A stretch of 64,000 nt of DNA. Source: an uncultured Prevotellaceae bacterium (GTDB lineage: Bacteria > Bacteroidota > Bacteroidia > Bacteroidales > Bacteroidaceae). Position 1 is the first letter of the stretch, and each line of letters opens with the position of its first letter. Below are positions 9,758 through 17,915 of the stretch, piece after piece. Position numbers and translations under genes: made by a program. Under the pieces are notes generated by a model that searched no databases, was not told the origin of the DNA, and worked only from the letters and a program-made list of their open reading frames with translations. The DNA is taken from positions 27,700 to 91,699 of the forward strand of contig CACYXD010000012.1 of the NCBI GenBank assembly GCA_902778255.1, read 5' to 3'.

Positions 9758-9845
9758 ATTCCCACGTTGGGAACGTTTTATTCCCAGCGTGGGAATAATT
9801 CATTCCCAGCGTGGGAGCGTTTCATTCCCAACGTGGGAATGAATT
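9758..9845. repeat. 22-bp-period palindrome array, four units
   Basis: Four 15-base near-perfect palindromes of form TTCCCAnCGTGGGAA start at 9759, 9781, 9803 and 9825, spaced exactly 22 bases apart with A/T-rich linkers. The third ends in G rather than A. The array lies between the import operon and the next promoter. It could act as a terminator for the operon or as a protein-binding array; neither is shown. Confidence 0.85.
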
Positions 9846-9946
9846 GCATCTAGCAAGATTACTTGGTCAATTTGTGGTGATTCGTGTTTAAGAAGCCCAA
9901 GTAAATCATTATTTTTACTGCAAAATGTAATTTTTATCCCCTAAAA

Positions 9947-9978
9947 TTTGGTCAAAACGTAACTTTTTCTTACTTTTG
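9947..9978 (+). promoter_or_regulatory. Bacteroidetes sigma-ABfr-type promoter
   Basis: TTTG at 9947-9950 and TACTTTTG at 9971-9978 are separated by 20 bases, matching the Bacteroidetes -33/-7 consensus. Transcription would start near 9985, a few bases before the ATG at 9994 and about 20 before the ATG at 10006. Confidence 0.8.
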
Positions 9979-10005
9979 TCCCTATCTAACTAAATGACGC
10001 ATTTT

Positions 10006-12000
10006 ATGAATAAAACATTTTTACCTTTTATAATGGGACAATTACGTCCCGTTGCCATCTCGCTCCTCACCGCCCTCATGCTCATTGGAGGTAGCAGTTT
10101 TGCGTGGGCGCAGAAGACGTTACCTTATAGCTATGGATTTGAAGATAATAATCTCGCTACTGATGGGTGGACGCAAATTGATAAGATATCAAGTTCTCAA
10201 ATTGTTGCATCAGGCTCATATGGCGTTCCAGCGGCTATAGTAACAGACGACTATTGTTTCCGTTTCTCTTCGGGGTATAACAAAACTGAGTATATTGTTT
10301 CACCTTTGCTCTCATCTCCAGCAACAGGTATAAAAGTCTCTTTTTACTACATTAATACAAGTTCTTATTCTACGGAACAATTTCAAATAGGTTATTCTAC
10401 TGCAACGGGTGAGGGAGAACCAAAAGTTAGCTCTTTTATATGGTTGGAGGGGGTTATAACCCCTGCAGCATCTATGAGCGAAAAGGCTCTCTATACTACA
10501 ACAATTAATAATTCAAATATCAAATACGTTGTTATTAAGCACATTAGTGCTAATTCTCACAATGTATTTATTGATGACATTACTTTTGAATCAGCATCTC
10601 CATATAAAAGCCCTAAAAAATTTGTTTTATTCTCTTTCACCGCCACTTCTGCCACATTTACGTGGGAAAAGGGAAATAATGAAGAAGAATTTCAGATGCA
10701 GTATATTAAAGAAGAAGATGCAGACAGTACGACTATAGAAATAGGTAATGTACTAACAAAGACTTTGAATGAGTTGTCAACAGACAAAGAGTACAAGGCA
10801 AAACTTCGTTCTAACTATGGTGGAGGCCATTATAGCGAATGGACGGAAGAAATAACGTTTACTCCTGCGAACGAAATTGTTCACACTCTATTTGATGGGG
10901 CAGCAACTTCATACAATTTGCCAATATCAAGTGCGAATGTTGATAACTCTACGGATATAACACAAACACAATTTATTATTCCCAAAGACAGTTTGTCATA
11001 TATGAAGAACCAGCAGATAACGACGCTGAAATTTTATGCATCACGTTCATCTGTAACATGGGGAAGTGCGACATGGGAGGTGTATTTGAAAGAAACTGAT
11101 AATACTACATATAACACATCAACAAAGACTTTTGATAGTTGGGGCACATGTGTTTATAATAATGCAGGTTTATCAACTGACAGTAAGGGAGAAATGACTA
11201 TTGTGCTTAACACGCCATTTAATTACACAGGCAAAAACCTTATGGTCGGGTTTAAGCAGAAGACAAAAGGTACCAAACCGTCTTCAACTTATTGGTATAG
11301 TATCAATACATCTGCAGCTACAAATAGAGGAATCTATCATTACGGGGCTTATAATGGAGTCATATCTTATCTTCCCAAAGTAACCATTACCTCCGTTCCT
11401 ATCACTAACGACCCTGTTCAAATCGGCATTAATGGCTTTACGACCTATGTCTCTCCACGTGCGCTTGACCTGACAACGGCGAACCTGCCTGATGGACTGA
11501 CGGCTTATAAGGCAGAATCGGTGGATGGAACAACGATACACTTTACAGAAGTGAATAGTACAGTTGCTGCAAATACAGGTTTGTTGTTAGCAGGTACTGC
11601 CAATACCACATACAATATACCTGTTGTAGGCTCTGGTTCTGATATTAGTGGCTCTAACCTCTTCCTGGTGAACAGCACGGGCGGCACATTCTCTGCAGAG
11701 AGTGGCTATACTTATTACGGTCTGAAGAAGCCGGCAACTAGCAGCGATCCACTGGTATTCGCAACCTTCAATCCCAGTACGGTGGCTATTCCTTCAAACA
11801 AGGCTTATCTGATGGTGTCTAATACCGAGGCTCGTCAGCTGACCTGCGTGTTTGATGATGAAGCTACGGGCATTAGCGCTACGCTAATGAATAGTGAAGA
11901 GAGGATAGTGAATAGTATCTATAACCTTGCTGGTCAGCGCGTAGCGCAGCCCACAAAGGGCCTGTACATCAAGAACGGGCGCAAGGTGATAGTGAAATAA
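10006..12000 (+). CDS. Choice-of-anchor J / fibronectin III surface protein with C-terminal tail
   Basis: A 664-residue secreted protein; an in-frame ATG at 9994 would add four residues but leaves a very short leader. The signal peptide ends at AWAQ. The N-terminal LPYSYGFED...GW...SPLLSSP...FYY...FIDDITFE region (about 35-195) is a choice-of-anchor J/cleaved-adhesin type jelly roll. An FN3 domain follows (about 200-290) and then another beta-rich domain ending near VTITSVP. The tail SIYNLAGQRV...KGLYIKNGRKVIVK is the short T9SS-like form. Bases about 10140-11450 are clearly AT-richer than the rest of the gene and its neighbours: 18 of 60 G+C on the line at 10321 against 28 of 60 at 11761. 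This suggests an acquired ectodomain joined to a resident tail. Likely an adhesin; ligand unknown. Confidence 0.8.
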   Translation: MNKTFLPFIMGQLRPVAISLLTALMLIGGSSFAWAQKTLPYSYGFEDNNLATDGWTQIDKISSSQIVASGSYGVPAAIVTDDYCFRFSSGYNKTEYIVSPLLSSPATGIKVSFYYINTSSYSTEQFQIGYSTATGEGEPKVSSFIWLEGVITPAASMSEKALYTTTINNSNIKYVVIKHISANSHNVFIDDITFESASPYKSPKKFVLFSFTATSATFTWEKGNNEEEFQMQYIKEEDADSTTIEIGNVLTKTLNELSTDKEYKAKLRSNYGGGHYSEWTEEITFTPANEIVHTLFDGAATSYNLPISSANVDNSTDITQTQFIIPKDSLSYMKNQQITTLKFYASRSSVTWGSATWEVYLKETDNTTYNTSTKTFDSWGTCVYNNAGLSTDSKGEMTIVLNTPFNYTGKNLMVGFKQKTKGTKPSSTYWYSINTSAATNRGIYHYGAYNGVISYLPKVTITSVPITNDPVQIGINGFTTYVSPRALDLTTANLPDGLTAYKAESVDGTTIHFTEVNSTVAANTGLLLAGTANTTYNIPVVGSGSDISGSNLFLVNSTGGTFSAESGYTYYGLKKPATSSDPLVFATFNPSTVAIPSNKAYLMVSNTEARQLTCVFDDEATGISATLMNSEERIVNSIYNLAGQRVAQPTKGLYIKNGRKVIVK

Positions 12001-12099
12001 GAATTATTCAAATTACTGCGAGCACTCGTGGGTCTTCGACAAATCTCGTGGATAAAATTATTCCAATTATTCAAATTCGTTTCTTAAATAGACAAGCAT

Positions 12100-12267
12100 A
12101 TGAAAAAGATATATATCAATCCTGAAATCGTGGTAGTTCGTTTGACTACCCACAAATTGATAGCATTATCAGGTCAATTAGATGGCGCACAAGAAATCAC
12201 TAGATCCGATGACTTCGCTTCCCGTAAATATGACTTCTGGGATGACGAAGAAGATGACGACTATTAA
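12100..12267 (+). CDS. 55-residue conserved-type small peptide with acidic tail
   Basis: The ORF starts MKKIYINPEIVVV, contains IALSG at about residues 21-25 and ends FWDDEEDDDY. Its form (MKKxYxxP, a beta-like stretch, a small-residue ALSG/LAGSG motif, then a charged tail) matches a group of short uncharacterised Prevotella peptides; that family link is from memory, not a search. There is no clear signal peptide or membrane helix. It lies 99 bases after the choice-of-anchor J gene with no promoter seen between, and just before a strong terminator, so it is the last gene of that transcript. A leaderless exported peptide or a regulator of the neighbour are both possible. Confidence 0.65.
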   Translation: MKKIYINPEIVVVRLTTHKLIALSGQLDGAQEITRSDDFASRKYDFWDDEEDDDY

Positions 12268-12290
12268 TCCCCCTGTACCCTCATACAGCA

Positions 12291-12325
12291 ACAATCCCTT
12301 CAATCGCACAGATTGAAGGGATTGT
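12291..12325 (+). terminator. Rho-independent terminator, 15-bp stem
   Basis: A perfect 15-bp inverted repeat (12291-12305 with 12311-12325) around the loop GCACA is followed by a T-rich stretch on the + strand. It ends the transcript containing the small peptide gene. The opposite side lacks a T run, so it is directional although it sits between convergent genes. Confidence 0.9.
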
Positions 12326-12346
12326 TTTATTCGTTTGTTATGGTTC

Positions 12347-14860
12347 CTATAATATCCTCAGGTCGTTGCAGGTGATGGAGTCGAGCTGTGCCTTCACGGG
12401 CTCCGAGTCGTCGAAGACCTTGAAGTCCTGAAGGGTCTTTGCAGGCTCTGGCTCCAGCTGGCGTGAAGAGAAGTCGTATTCATCCTTAATCTCGTAATCG
12501 AAGCGTGGGAAGAACTTCGCCTCGTTCCAGTCGTCCTTGTTGCCATCCTTGGCAAAGAGGTAGGGCTGCAGCGATACCTTGATCTTCGACTTCTTCGTGT
12601 TTTTCACGCTCCAGTGGTGTACATAATAGCCTTTCTGCATGTTCTTCGTGGAGACGTGGACACGTGTCTTCTCGTTGGTGTCGTTGAGGTCGATGATGCC
12701 CCATTCCCTCACGTTGCGTACGCCTATCACATCGGTATAGGTGTCGAAGGCATAGTTATAGACAACCCCAATGGGATTGCCCTCGGCATCGTATTGCTCC
12801 TTGCGCTCGTTTTTCGTTACCTCCAGTTTGGTGATGTTGACGGTAGGCGTAGTGGTTGAGAAGGAGATGGCCTTGTCAAAGATAGAAGCATCGGAACTGA
12901 GAGAGTGGGCATATCCCGGCACGCAGCTATATACCTCGCCTGCGGGTAGTCCAGGGAATGATGCCGTGAACTTCTTGCCCCTGGGGGTATCGCCTGAGAT
13001 CTTCTCTCCATTGTGTGCCCTTTCCATGAGAATGGGCTCATTGCCTTTCTTGATTAGGAATAACGGATAATAGTCGTGAGCTTCTGCCAAGAGGCCGGGA
13101 TCCTCGAGGATGAACTCTGCAAAACAGACGAGCTTTTCTTTGTTGGAATCCCAGTTGCGTCCTACACGGAACGAGCCGTCCCTCATCTTTGGGAAAAGGG
13201 TCTTTTTATAGAGATTCCACTTGAGCAGATCGGGGTAGAAGGGTCCCATTCGCAGGGCGTACTCTTTGTTTCTGTCTGCTTCTTCGGGTTTGACTACGTG
13301 ACGGGTGTTAGCAATATCAATTGCCTCGTCAGAGAGCGGCTTTATCTTTTCAAGTTCCTTAGACTTTCTTTTAATGATTACTTCAATAGCCTGCTTCCTT
13401 TTGTCGCCTTGCAGATTGCCTAACGCTTTTTCTATTTCTGCTCTGACGCTTGGATTTATCGCATCATAATGACCTGCCTGATACATAATCCAATCTATGC
13501 AACCGCCACCTGACAGATAGCTTTCCATGGATTCATCCAGTTGTGTGATTTCCTCGACATGCTTTCTTATTTTCTCAATGACCTTTGATATGATTAATCC
13601 CTTGGCAACAAGCGCTACGGCACCTCCCATCTGAAGGTCGAGAGAGAACGTAGGATTAAGGGAGATGTCAAGAGGGCCGACATCATCATTATCTAAACTG
13701 AACGTCATCGATGTCGATGCGACATTGATTTTGGCAGCGAGTTTGGCATATGTCTCAAGACGTATTGAAAGGTCGGACGTATAAAGTCCGAAGCCCACGC
13801 TTATTTTAAGGATAGGAAATTCGCAAGTACCGGCGAGATCTATTTTAGTGGTCATCGTTTTGGGACCTGAGTTGTCTTTCGAATAGAAGTCTGATCCGTC
13901 GAAACCAAGCTCAAAATCAATAGGCTTATGCAAATTAAGGTCAAATGTCAACGCTCCGTCCACCTTATAATTGACAGAGAAGCCAAGCACGGGAACGATA
14001 ACGACTGAGCCGACAATGATTTTATACTTACCGTTTAGCAGGTCATTATTGCCAAAGAGCTTCTTCATGCCTGTCCCCTTGCTTATTTGTATCTTAAAGT
14101 CTATGTCGCATGCACCGTCTTTCATCCTTATTTTAGTTCTCAGACCTTCGTCCCAGTCGAAATCAACATCCATATAGAGCTTGCACTGAAAACTACCGCT
14201 AAATGAAACGCTGCCTTGCTTATCAAGATAACCGTCAAGATGGGGTATTTCAAACGGGATATAGACAGGCAGCCAGCTCCCTTCATCATTGTTGCTGCGT
14301 GTCGTCTTCATCCGTGCATTCCTTTCCCTATTGTCGACGTGGTTCACGACATTACCGTCTCCGTCAAGGATATCATATTCATCGAAGCAATCATCGACGG
14401 GAACCGATGCATGGAAGTTCAGATATTCGAAGGCATTCTTGACATCAACGCCCTTGCAGGTCAGCACGTGCTCACCATTGACAGTCTCCACAACTCCTAC
14501 CATATCGCACAGACCATAAGGGAAGAGCGACAGGTTGTTGCTGACGATGCACTGCCCCACCTTTGGCAATTGGTCTATAGGCGTACTGCCATCGAAATAA
14601 AGGACATGACAGCGAGCCGAATCGTCACTCTCTACCTTGACGATATGCTTCGTCAACGGGTTGTCGGCATTGAGCTCCAGCGTGGTGCTCTTGTATTGAT
14701 AGTTGATGGAGTAGCTCTCGGTGGTTTCACTGGCCACCTGGTCGTAACCCTTGCCGTTGTATCTGATCAGCTGTTCCTCCAGTTCTTCGTCGATGAACAG
14801 GTTACACGATGTGAGCAGCACCGTGGTAAGCATCAATAGGTAGTATGTGGTCTTTTTCAT
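12347..14860 (-). CDS. Large lipoprotein of the giant-surface-protein operon
   Basis: A lipoprotein of 837 residues starting MKKTTYYLLMLTTVLLTSC, with Cys19 in the lipobox; upstream in-frame ATG codons would bury this signal peptide, so 14860 is chosen. The middle (about 200-420) is rich in beta strands with alternating polar and hydrophobic residues, such as KLYMDVDFDWDEGL and ALTFDLNLHKPIDFEL; the C-terminal third contains an FN3-like stretch before EFDxY-type acidic segments. No recognised enzyme motif was found. It is the last gene of the seven-gene operon, 25 bases after the preceding stop, with only the + strand terminator beyond. A surface-exposed partner of the 2821-residue protein is the likely role, by context only. 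Confidence 0.75.
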   Translation of the reverse strand: MKKTTYYLLMLTTVLLTSCNLFIDEELEEQLIRYNGKGYDQVASETTESYSINYQYKSTTLELNADNPLTKHIVKVESDDSARCHVLYFDGSTPIDQLPKVGQCIVSNNLSLFPYGLCDMVGVVETVNGEHVLTCKGVDVKNAFEYLNFHASVPVDDCFDEYDILDGDGNVVNHVDNRERNARMKTTRSNNDEGSWLPVYIPFEIPHLDGYLDKQGSVSFSGSFQCKLYMDVDFDWDEGLRTKIRMKDGACDIDFKIQISKGTGMKKLFGNNDLLNGKYKIIVGSVVIVPVLGFSVNYKVDGALTFDLNLHKPIDFELGFDGSDFYSKDNSGPKTMTTKIDLAGTCEFPILKISVGFGLYTSDLSIRLETYAKLAAKINVASTSMTFSLDNDDVGPLDISLNPTFSLDLQMGGAVALVAKGLIISKVIEKIRKHVEEITQLDESMESYLSGGGCIDWIMYQAGHYDAINPSVRAEIEKALGNLQGDKRKQAIEVIIKRKSKELEKIKPLSDEAIDIANTRHVVKPEEADRNKEYALRMGPFYPDLLKWNLYKKTLFPKMRDGSFRVGRNWDSNKEKLVCFAEFILEDPGLLAEAHDYYPLFLIKKGNEPILMERAHNGEKISGDTPRGKKFTASFPGLPAGEVYSCVPGYAHSLSSDASIFDKAISFSTTTPTVNITKLEVTKNERKEQYDAEGNPIGVVYNYAFDTYTDVIGVRNVREWGIIDLNDTNEKTRVHVSTKNMQKGYYVHHWSVKNTKKSKIKVSLQPYLFAKDGNKDDWNEAKFFPRFDYEIKDEYDFSSRQLEPEPAKTLQDFKVFDDSEPVKAQLDSITCNDLRIL

Positions 14861-14885
14861 ATCCGTGTAGTCTAGGTCGTTACGA

Positions 14886-15653
14886 TTAGTCGCCTGGCAC
14901 CAGTTCCTGTTCTTCCTCCTCTTCGTAGAAGTCGTCAGAACCGAAGCCCAGTCCGAAGTCATATTCCTCGGCATCGTCGTCGAGAACCAATTGATAGAGG
15001 TTTGACAGCGTGCCGTGGGTCTCGCCGTCGAAGATCAGCTCGTTGGGAAACAGCTCGACAAGTGCCTTGCCGCGATGGTAACAGCGCAGGTCGATGATAT
15101 CGCCATACTCAAAGGGACTCCACACGCGCAGTTCCATATAGTCCCTGCCCATCCAGTTGCGCATCACGCCGATGCCGCGCAGATCGTCGTTGCAGTAGGC
15201 ACAGACGATGAGCGAGTCCTCTGATGCCTTGGTATAGGGTTTGCCGTGTATCGTGGCCTGCGCATAGATGACCATGTCGTAGATATAGCTTGACGGACTG
15301 ACATACATCGTAGGCAATACGTTGACCAGGCAGGAGTCAGTGGCGCGGCTGGCCACGCTGGTAGCATAGGCCACGGTCTGTCCCTGGGCCACACCGACGA
15401 CGGTGTCGTTGACGAGTCGGGCCACTGACGAGTCGGCCAGTTCCCACCACACGGCATCAGCGGTCACCTCCTGAGGCGTGAACTTCACGGGTATGCGATA
15501 ACTGTCGCCCACCACGAGGTTCACCACCTTCCGTGGCAGTTTCATCTGATTGGCAGGCACAGGCTCAGACGTGGGGAACTCATAGAATTCGCCACATCCC
15601 ACCATCACGCAGGCGATGATGACAACGTGTATATATGCCAATATCTTCCTCAT
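14886..15653 (-). CDS. Lipoprotein with BIG2-like immunoglobulin fold
   Basis: A 255-residue lipoprotein with signal peptide and lipobox VMVGC (Cys20). Residues about 42-112 (VVNLVVGDSYRIPVKFTPQEV...WWELADSSVARLVNDTVVGVAQG) match the pattern of a bacterial Ig-like group 2 domain. The C-terminus is strongly acidic (EEEEEQE). The gene sits between the FN3 protein and the large lipoprotein, 32 and 25 bases from them, so all are probably on one transcript. An adhesion or scaffolding role on the cell surface is inferred; no catalytic residues are visible. Confidence 0.75.
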   Translation of the reverse strand: MRKILAYIHVVIIACVMVGCGEFYEFPTSEPVPANQMKLPRKVVNLVVGDSYRIPVKFTPQEVTADAVWWELADSSVARLVNDTVVGVAQGQTVAYATSVASRATDSCLVNVLPTMYVSPSSYIYDMVIYAQATIHGKPYTKASEDSLIVCAYCNDDLRGIGVMRNWMGRDYMELRVWSPFEYGDIIDLRCYHRGKALVELFPNELIFDGETHGTLSNLYQLVLDDDAEEYDFGLGFGSDDFYEEEEEQELVPGD

Positions 15654-15660
15654 ATCATTA

Positions 15661-15702
15661 TTCGCTTTTCACTTTTCACTATTCACTATTCACTCTTCAC
15701 TT
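15661..15702 (-). repeat. Heptamer array, six units, across a stop codon
   Basis: Six consecutive heptamers of type TTCACTA/TTCACTT on the + strand (AGTGAAx on the coding strand) cover the last codons and stop of the FN3 gene (stop at 15686-15688) and end 7 bases before the ATG of the next gene at 15653. The final residues VKSE of the FN3 protein are encoded by the repeat. Confidence 0.9.
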
Positions 15703-17896
15703 TCCTTACCTTCACGTGGTTGGATGCCGTGCTCTGGCGTCCGTCTTCCCACTGAATCATCACGTAGTACTCAGCCTCCTCACCATTGTCGAGCTGGCCA
15801 TCGACGTAGGTCATATCGTCAGGCTGTACGCTCATCTGATAGACGAAGCCGTCCTCGCCGCTGCGCTTGCGATAGACGCAGAAGTAATAGGGGGCATTGA
15901 ACGGCAGCTTATCGACGTTCCATGCCAGCTTTGCCTGATCGAGGGCTTTCATATAGTCGCCTGCCAGGTCAATCTTCACACTATAGACCTTCGGGCCGCG
16001 ATGCAGCCAGCTCACGGCAAGGCTGCTGGAGGTGAACGGCGACGAGTTGAACGACTCCATATAGTAGGAGTAGCGCTGTTGGCGGTCGTAGGGCGGGTTG
16101 TCGTTGACGATGACGGTGTGGCTGTTGGCCTGCATCAGCGAGTCGGCATCATAGCGGCCAATGGCCTGCCACTCGCCCTCATCGCCCAGACGGCGGTAGA
16201 GCACGTGGAACTCCATATCGGCATCCTGACCCACGATCCACTCCATGTGCATACCCTTCAGCTCATCCTGACTCGACTCGCCCAGATGGGGCTCTGACGG
16301 CGGCGTGATATGCGGACGGGTCACACGGATATAGTTGCTCCAAGCACCTATGTTGCCTGAGAAGTCAACGGCACGCACACGGTAATAGACGTATTTCTGG
16401 TTCACGTCGAGCGACAACGAGTCCACGTAGCCGCGCTCGCGGATGCCCTCGTCGTTGAGCTTGATGAACTCGTGGGTGAGGTCGTTGGCAAAGGCGAGGT
16501 CGTAGTAGGCGATATCGTCATCGGCAGGTTTCGGCAGCCATGTGATGAAGGCATAGCCATCGGGCATCACCCTGCATTGCAGCGAGTCAGGAGGCTCAGG
16601 GGCGCGGTAGTCGGTGATGCGAATCAGCTGCGACAGCGATGAGGCCTCGTTGCCCGATTTGTCGTAGGCCGTGATGCAGACCATGCCAGTCTTCAGCTGG
16701 GTCACATCGACTGTATAGACGGTATCGGTAACGGGTATGAGCTGATCGGTGATAACCGTCCACTGCTTGCCGAAGAGGTCTTCATTGTAGTATTTGATGG
16801 CATAGCCTTCCACATCGTCAGACTGCTCCTCGGGGTTGCTCCATACGATGTGGGCAATGACCTTCTTGTTCAGGATGGTGTCGGGGTGCTCCATCACGAT
16901 ATATTTCAGCTGTGGCGGCACGGGCGGCTCAATGTCATAGATATTGGCCACATAGACGGGCGAAGGCTCACTGAGCTCGCCAAAGGGGTCGTGGCCCATC
17001 ACGCGGTATTCCCACAGACCGTTGTGATCGACAGAATCGCTCAGCATGGTGAGTCCCTCGATATCGGTATCTACCATGGTGACGTAGGGACGGGTGTTGA
17101 TGCGCTCCCACTTCTTCTCACCCTTCGGGCGGCGGTCAATCTCGAAGCTGCTGTGCCCGGTATCTGTCCATGAGAGGATGATGCGGCGCGGACTGGTAAG
17201 GGTGTCCTTGATCTCTGGCTTATAAGGCTTGGGCTTATAGGGCTCGTTGAGCACATCCTCGCGCACACCAGGTTCGAAGACCACCTTCCCGCCATTGTCC
17301 CACTCTGTGGGCTGTATGTAGTAGTCGTAGCGCTCACCACGCTTGGCGGTGCGGTCCACGAGTCCTACGGCCATAGCCTCGGCCAGATCGAAGCGCCACT
17401 CGGCTACCATCATCGCAAAGCCGAAGGAGATATCCTGTTCACCGTTCAACTCGACATTGGCACCCACGCTGCCCGGCTTCTCCTTGGTCTGTCCTTCTTT
17501 CATGCGGCCTTCGCCATAGAGCACGCCAAGGGCTACAGCGGCATCATCGTCGGTATCGACATTGTACTTCTGGCGGAACTGCTCCTCAGTCCAGGGCTTC
17601 AGGGCATAGGCCAGCGTGTCGATGTCGCCGGAGCCTTGTGTCTGTCGCAGCACGTTGACACCATCCTTGATCAGGAACAGCCACGACACATAGTCCTCGG
17701 GCACCCAGCGCAGCAACACACGGTTGCCATAGGGACGCACCAGAAGATGTATCTTTGAGGTGAGCAACGGGGAATAAGGCGCGTTGGCCACCTCCGTTGC
17801 CACCGTTGTTGTGTCGGTTGTTGTCTGTGCCATGGCTGCATGACCCGTGAAGAGCCATGCCGCCATCAGAAATATCGTTTTCAATTGCCTTTTCAT
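15686..17896 (-). CDS. Secreted protein with about five fibronectin III modules
   Basis: 736 residues; the codon before the first Met in the open frame is TTG, so the ATG at 17896 is taken as the start. The signal peptide ends AAMAQ. At least four, probably five, FN3-like modules run from about residue 235 to the end, with the usual W in strand B and Y-x-V/Y-x-Y near strand F (ILSWTDTG, HIVWSNPE, FITWLPKP, MEWIVGQD, LAWNVDKL). There is no T9SS-like tail; the last residues come from a heptamer repeat. It follows the 2821-residue gene by 19 bases. FN3 arrays in Bacteroidetes commonly serve as stalks or binding modules, so a role in presenting or anchoring the giant is plausible. Confidence 0.8.
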   Translation of the reverse strand: MKRQLKTIFLMAAWLFTGHAAMAQTTTDTTTVATEVANAPYSPLLTSKIHLLVRPYGNRVLLRWVPEDYVSWLFLIKDGVNVLRQTQGSGDIDTLAYALKPWTEEQFRQKYNVDTDDDAAVALGVLYGEGRMKEGQTKEKPGSVGANVELNGEQDISFGFAMMVAEWRFDLAEAMAVGLVDRTAKRGERYDYYIQPTEWDNGGKVVFEPGVREDVLNEPYKPKPYKPEIKDTLTSPRRIILSWTDTGHSSFEIDRRPKGEKKWERINTRPYVTMVDTDIEGLTMLSDSVDHNGLWEYRVMGHDPFGELSEPSPVYVANIYDIEPPVPPQLKYIVMEHPDTILNKKVIAHIVWSNPEEQSDDVEGYAIKYYNEDLFGKQWTVITDQLIPVTDTVYTVDVTQLKTGMVCITAYDKSGNEASSLSQLIRITDYRAPEPPDSLQCRVMPDGYAFITWLPKPADDDIAYYDLAFANDLTHEFIKLNDEGIRERGYVDSLSLDVNQKYVYYRVRAVDFSGNIGAWSNYIRVTRPHITPPSEPHLGESSQDELKGMHMEWIVGQDADMEFHVLYRRLGDEGEWQAIGRYDADSLMQANSHTVIVNDNPPYDRQQRYSYYMESFNSSPFTSSSLAVSWLHRGPKVYSVKIDLAGDYMKALDQAKLAWNVDKLPFNAPYYFCVYRKRSGEDGFVYQMSVQPDDMTYVDGQLDNGEEAEYYVMIQWEDGRQSTASNHVKVRKVKSE

Positions 17897-17915
17897 CAAT
17901 GCTATCTGTTCTTTT

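Noticed and set aside
9758-9845. CRISPR array
   Set aside because: Although units are evenly spaced, the linkers are only 7 bases and are not unique spacers; no cas genes are in the window.
12002-12077. 13-bp direct repeats AATTATTCAAATT at 12002 and 12065 as an attachment site
   Set aside because: AT-rich and short, with no integrase or element between them; more likely simple-sequence similarity.
14861-14974. Upstream start at 14974 for the large lipoprotein
   Set aside because: The extra 38 residues overlap the preceding gene and precede a complete signal peptide starting at 14860.
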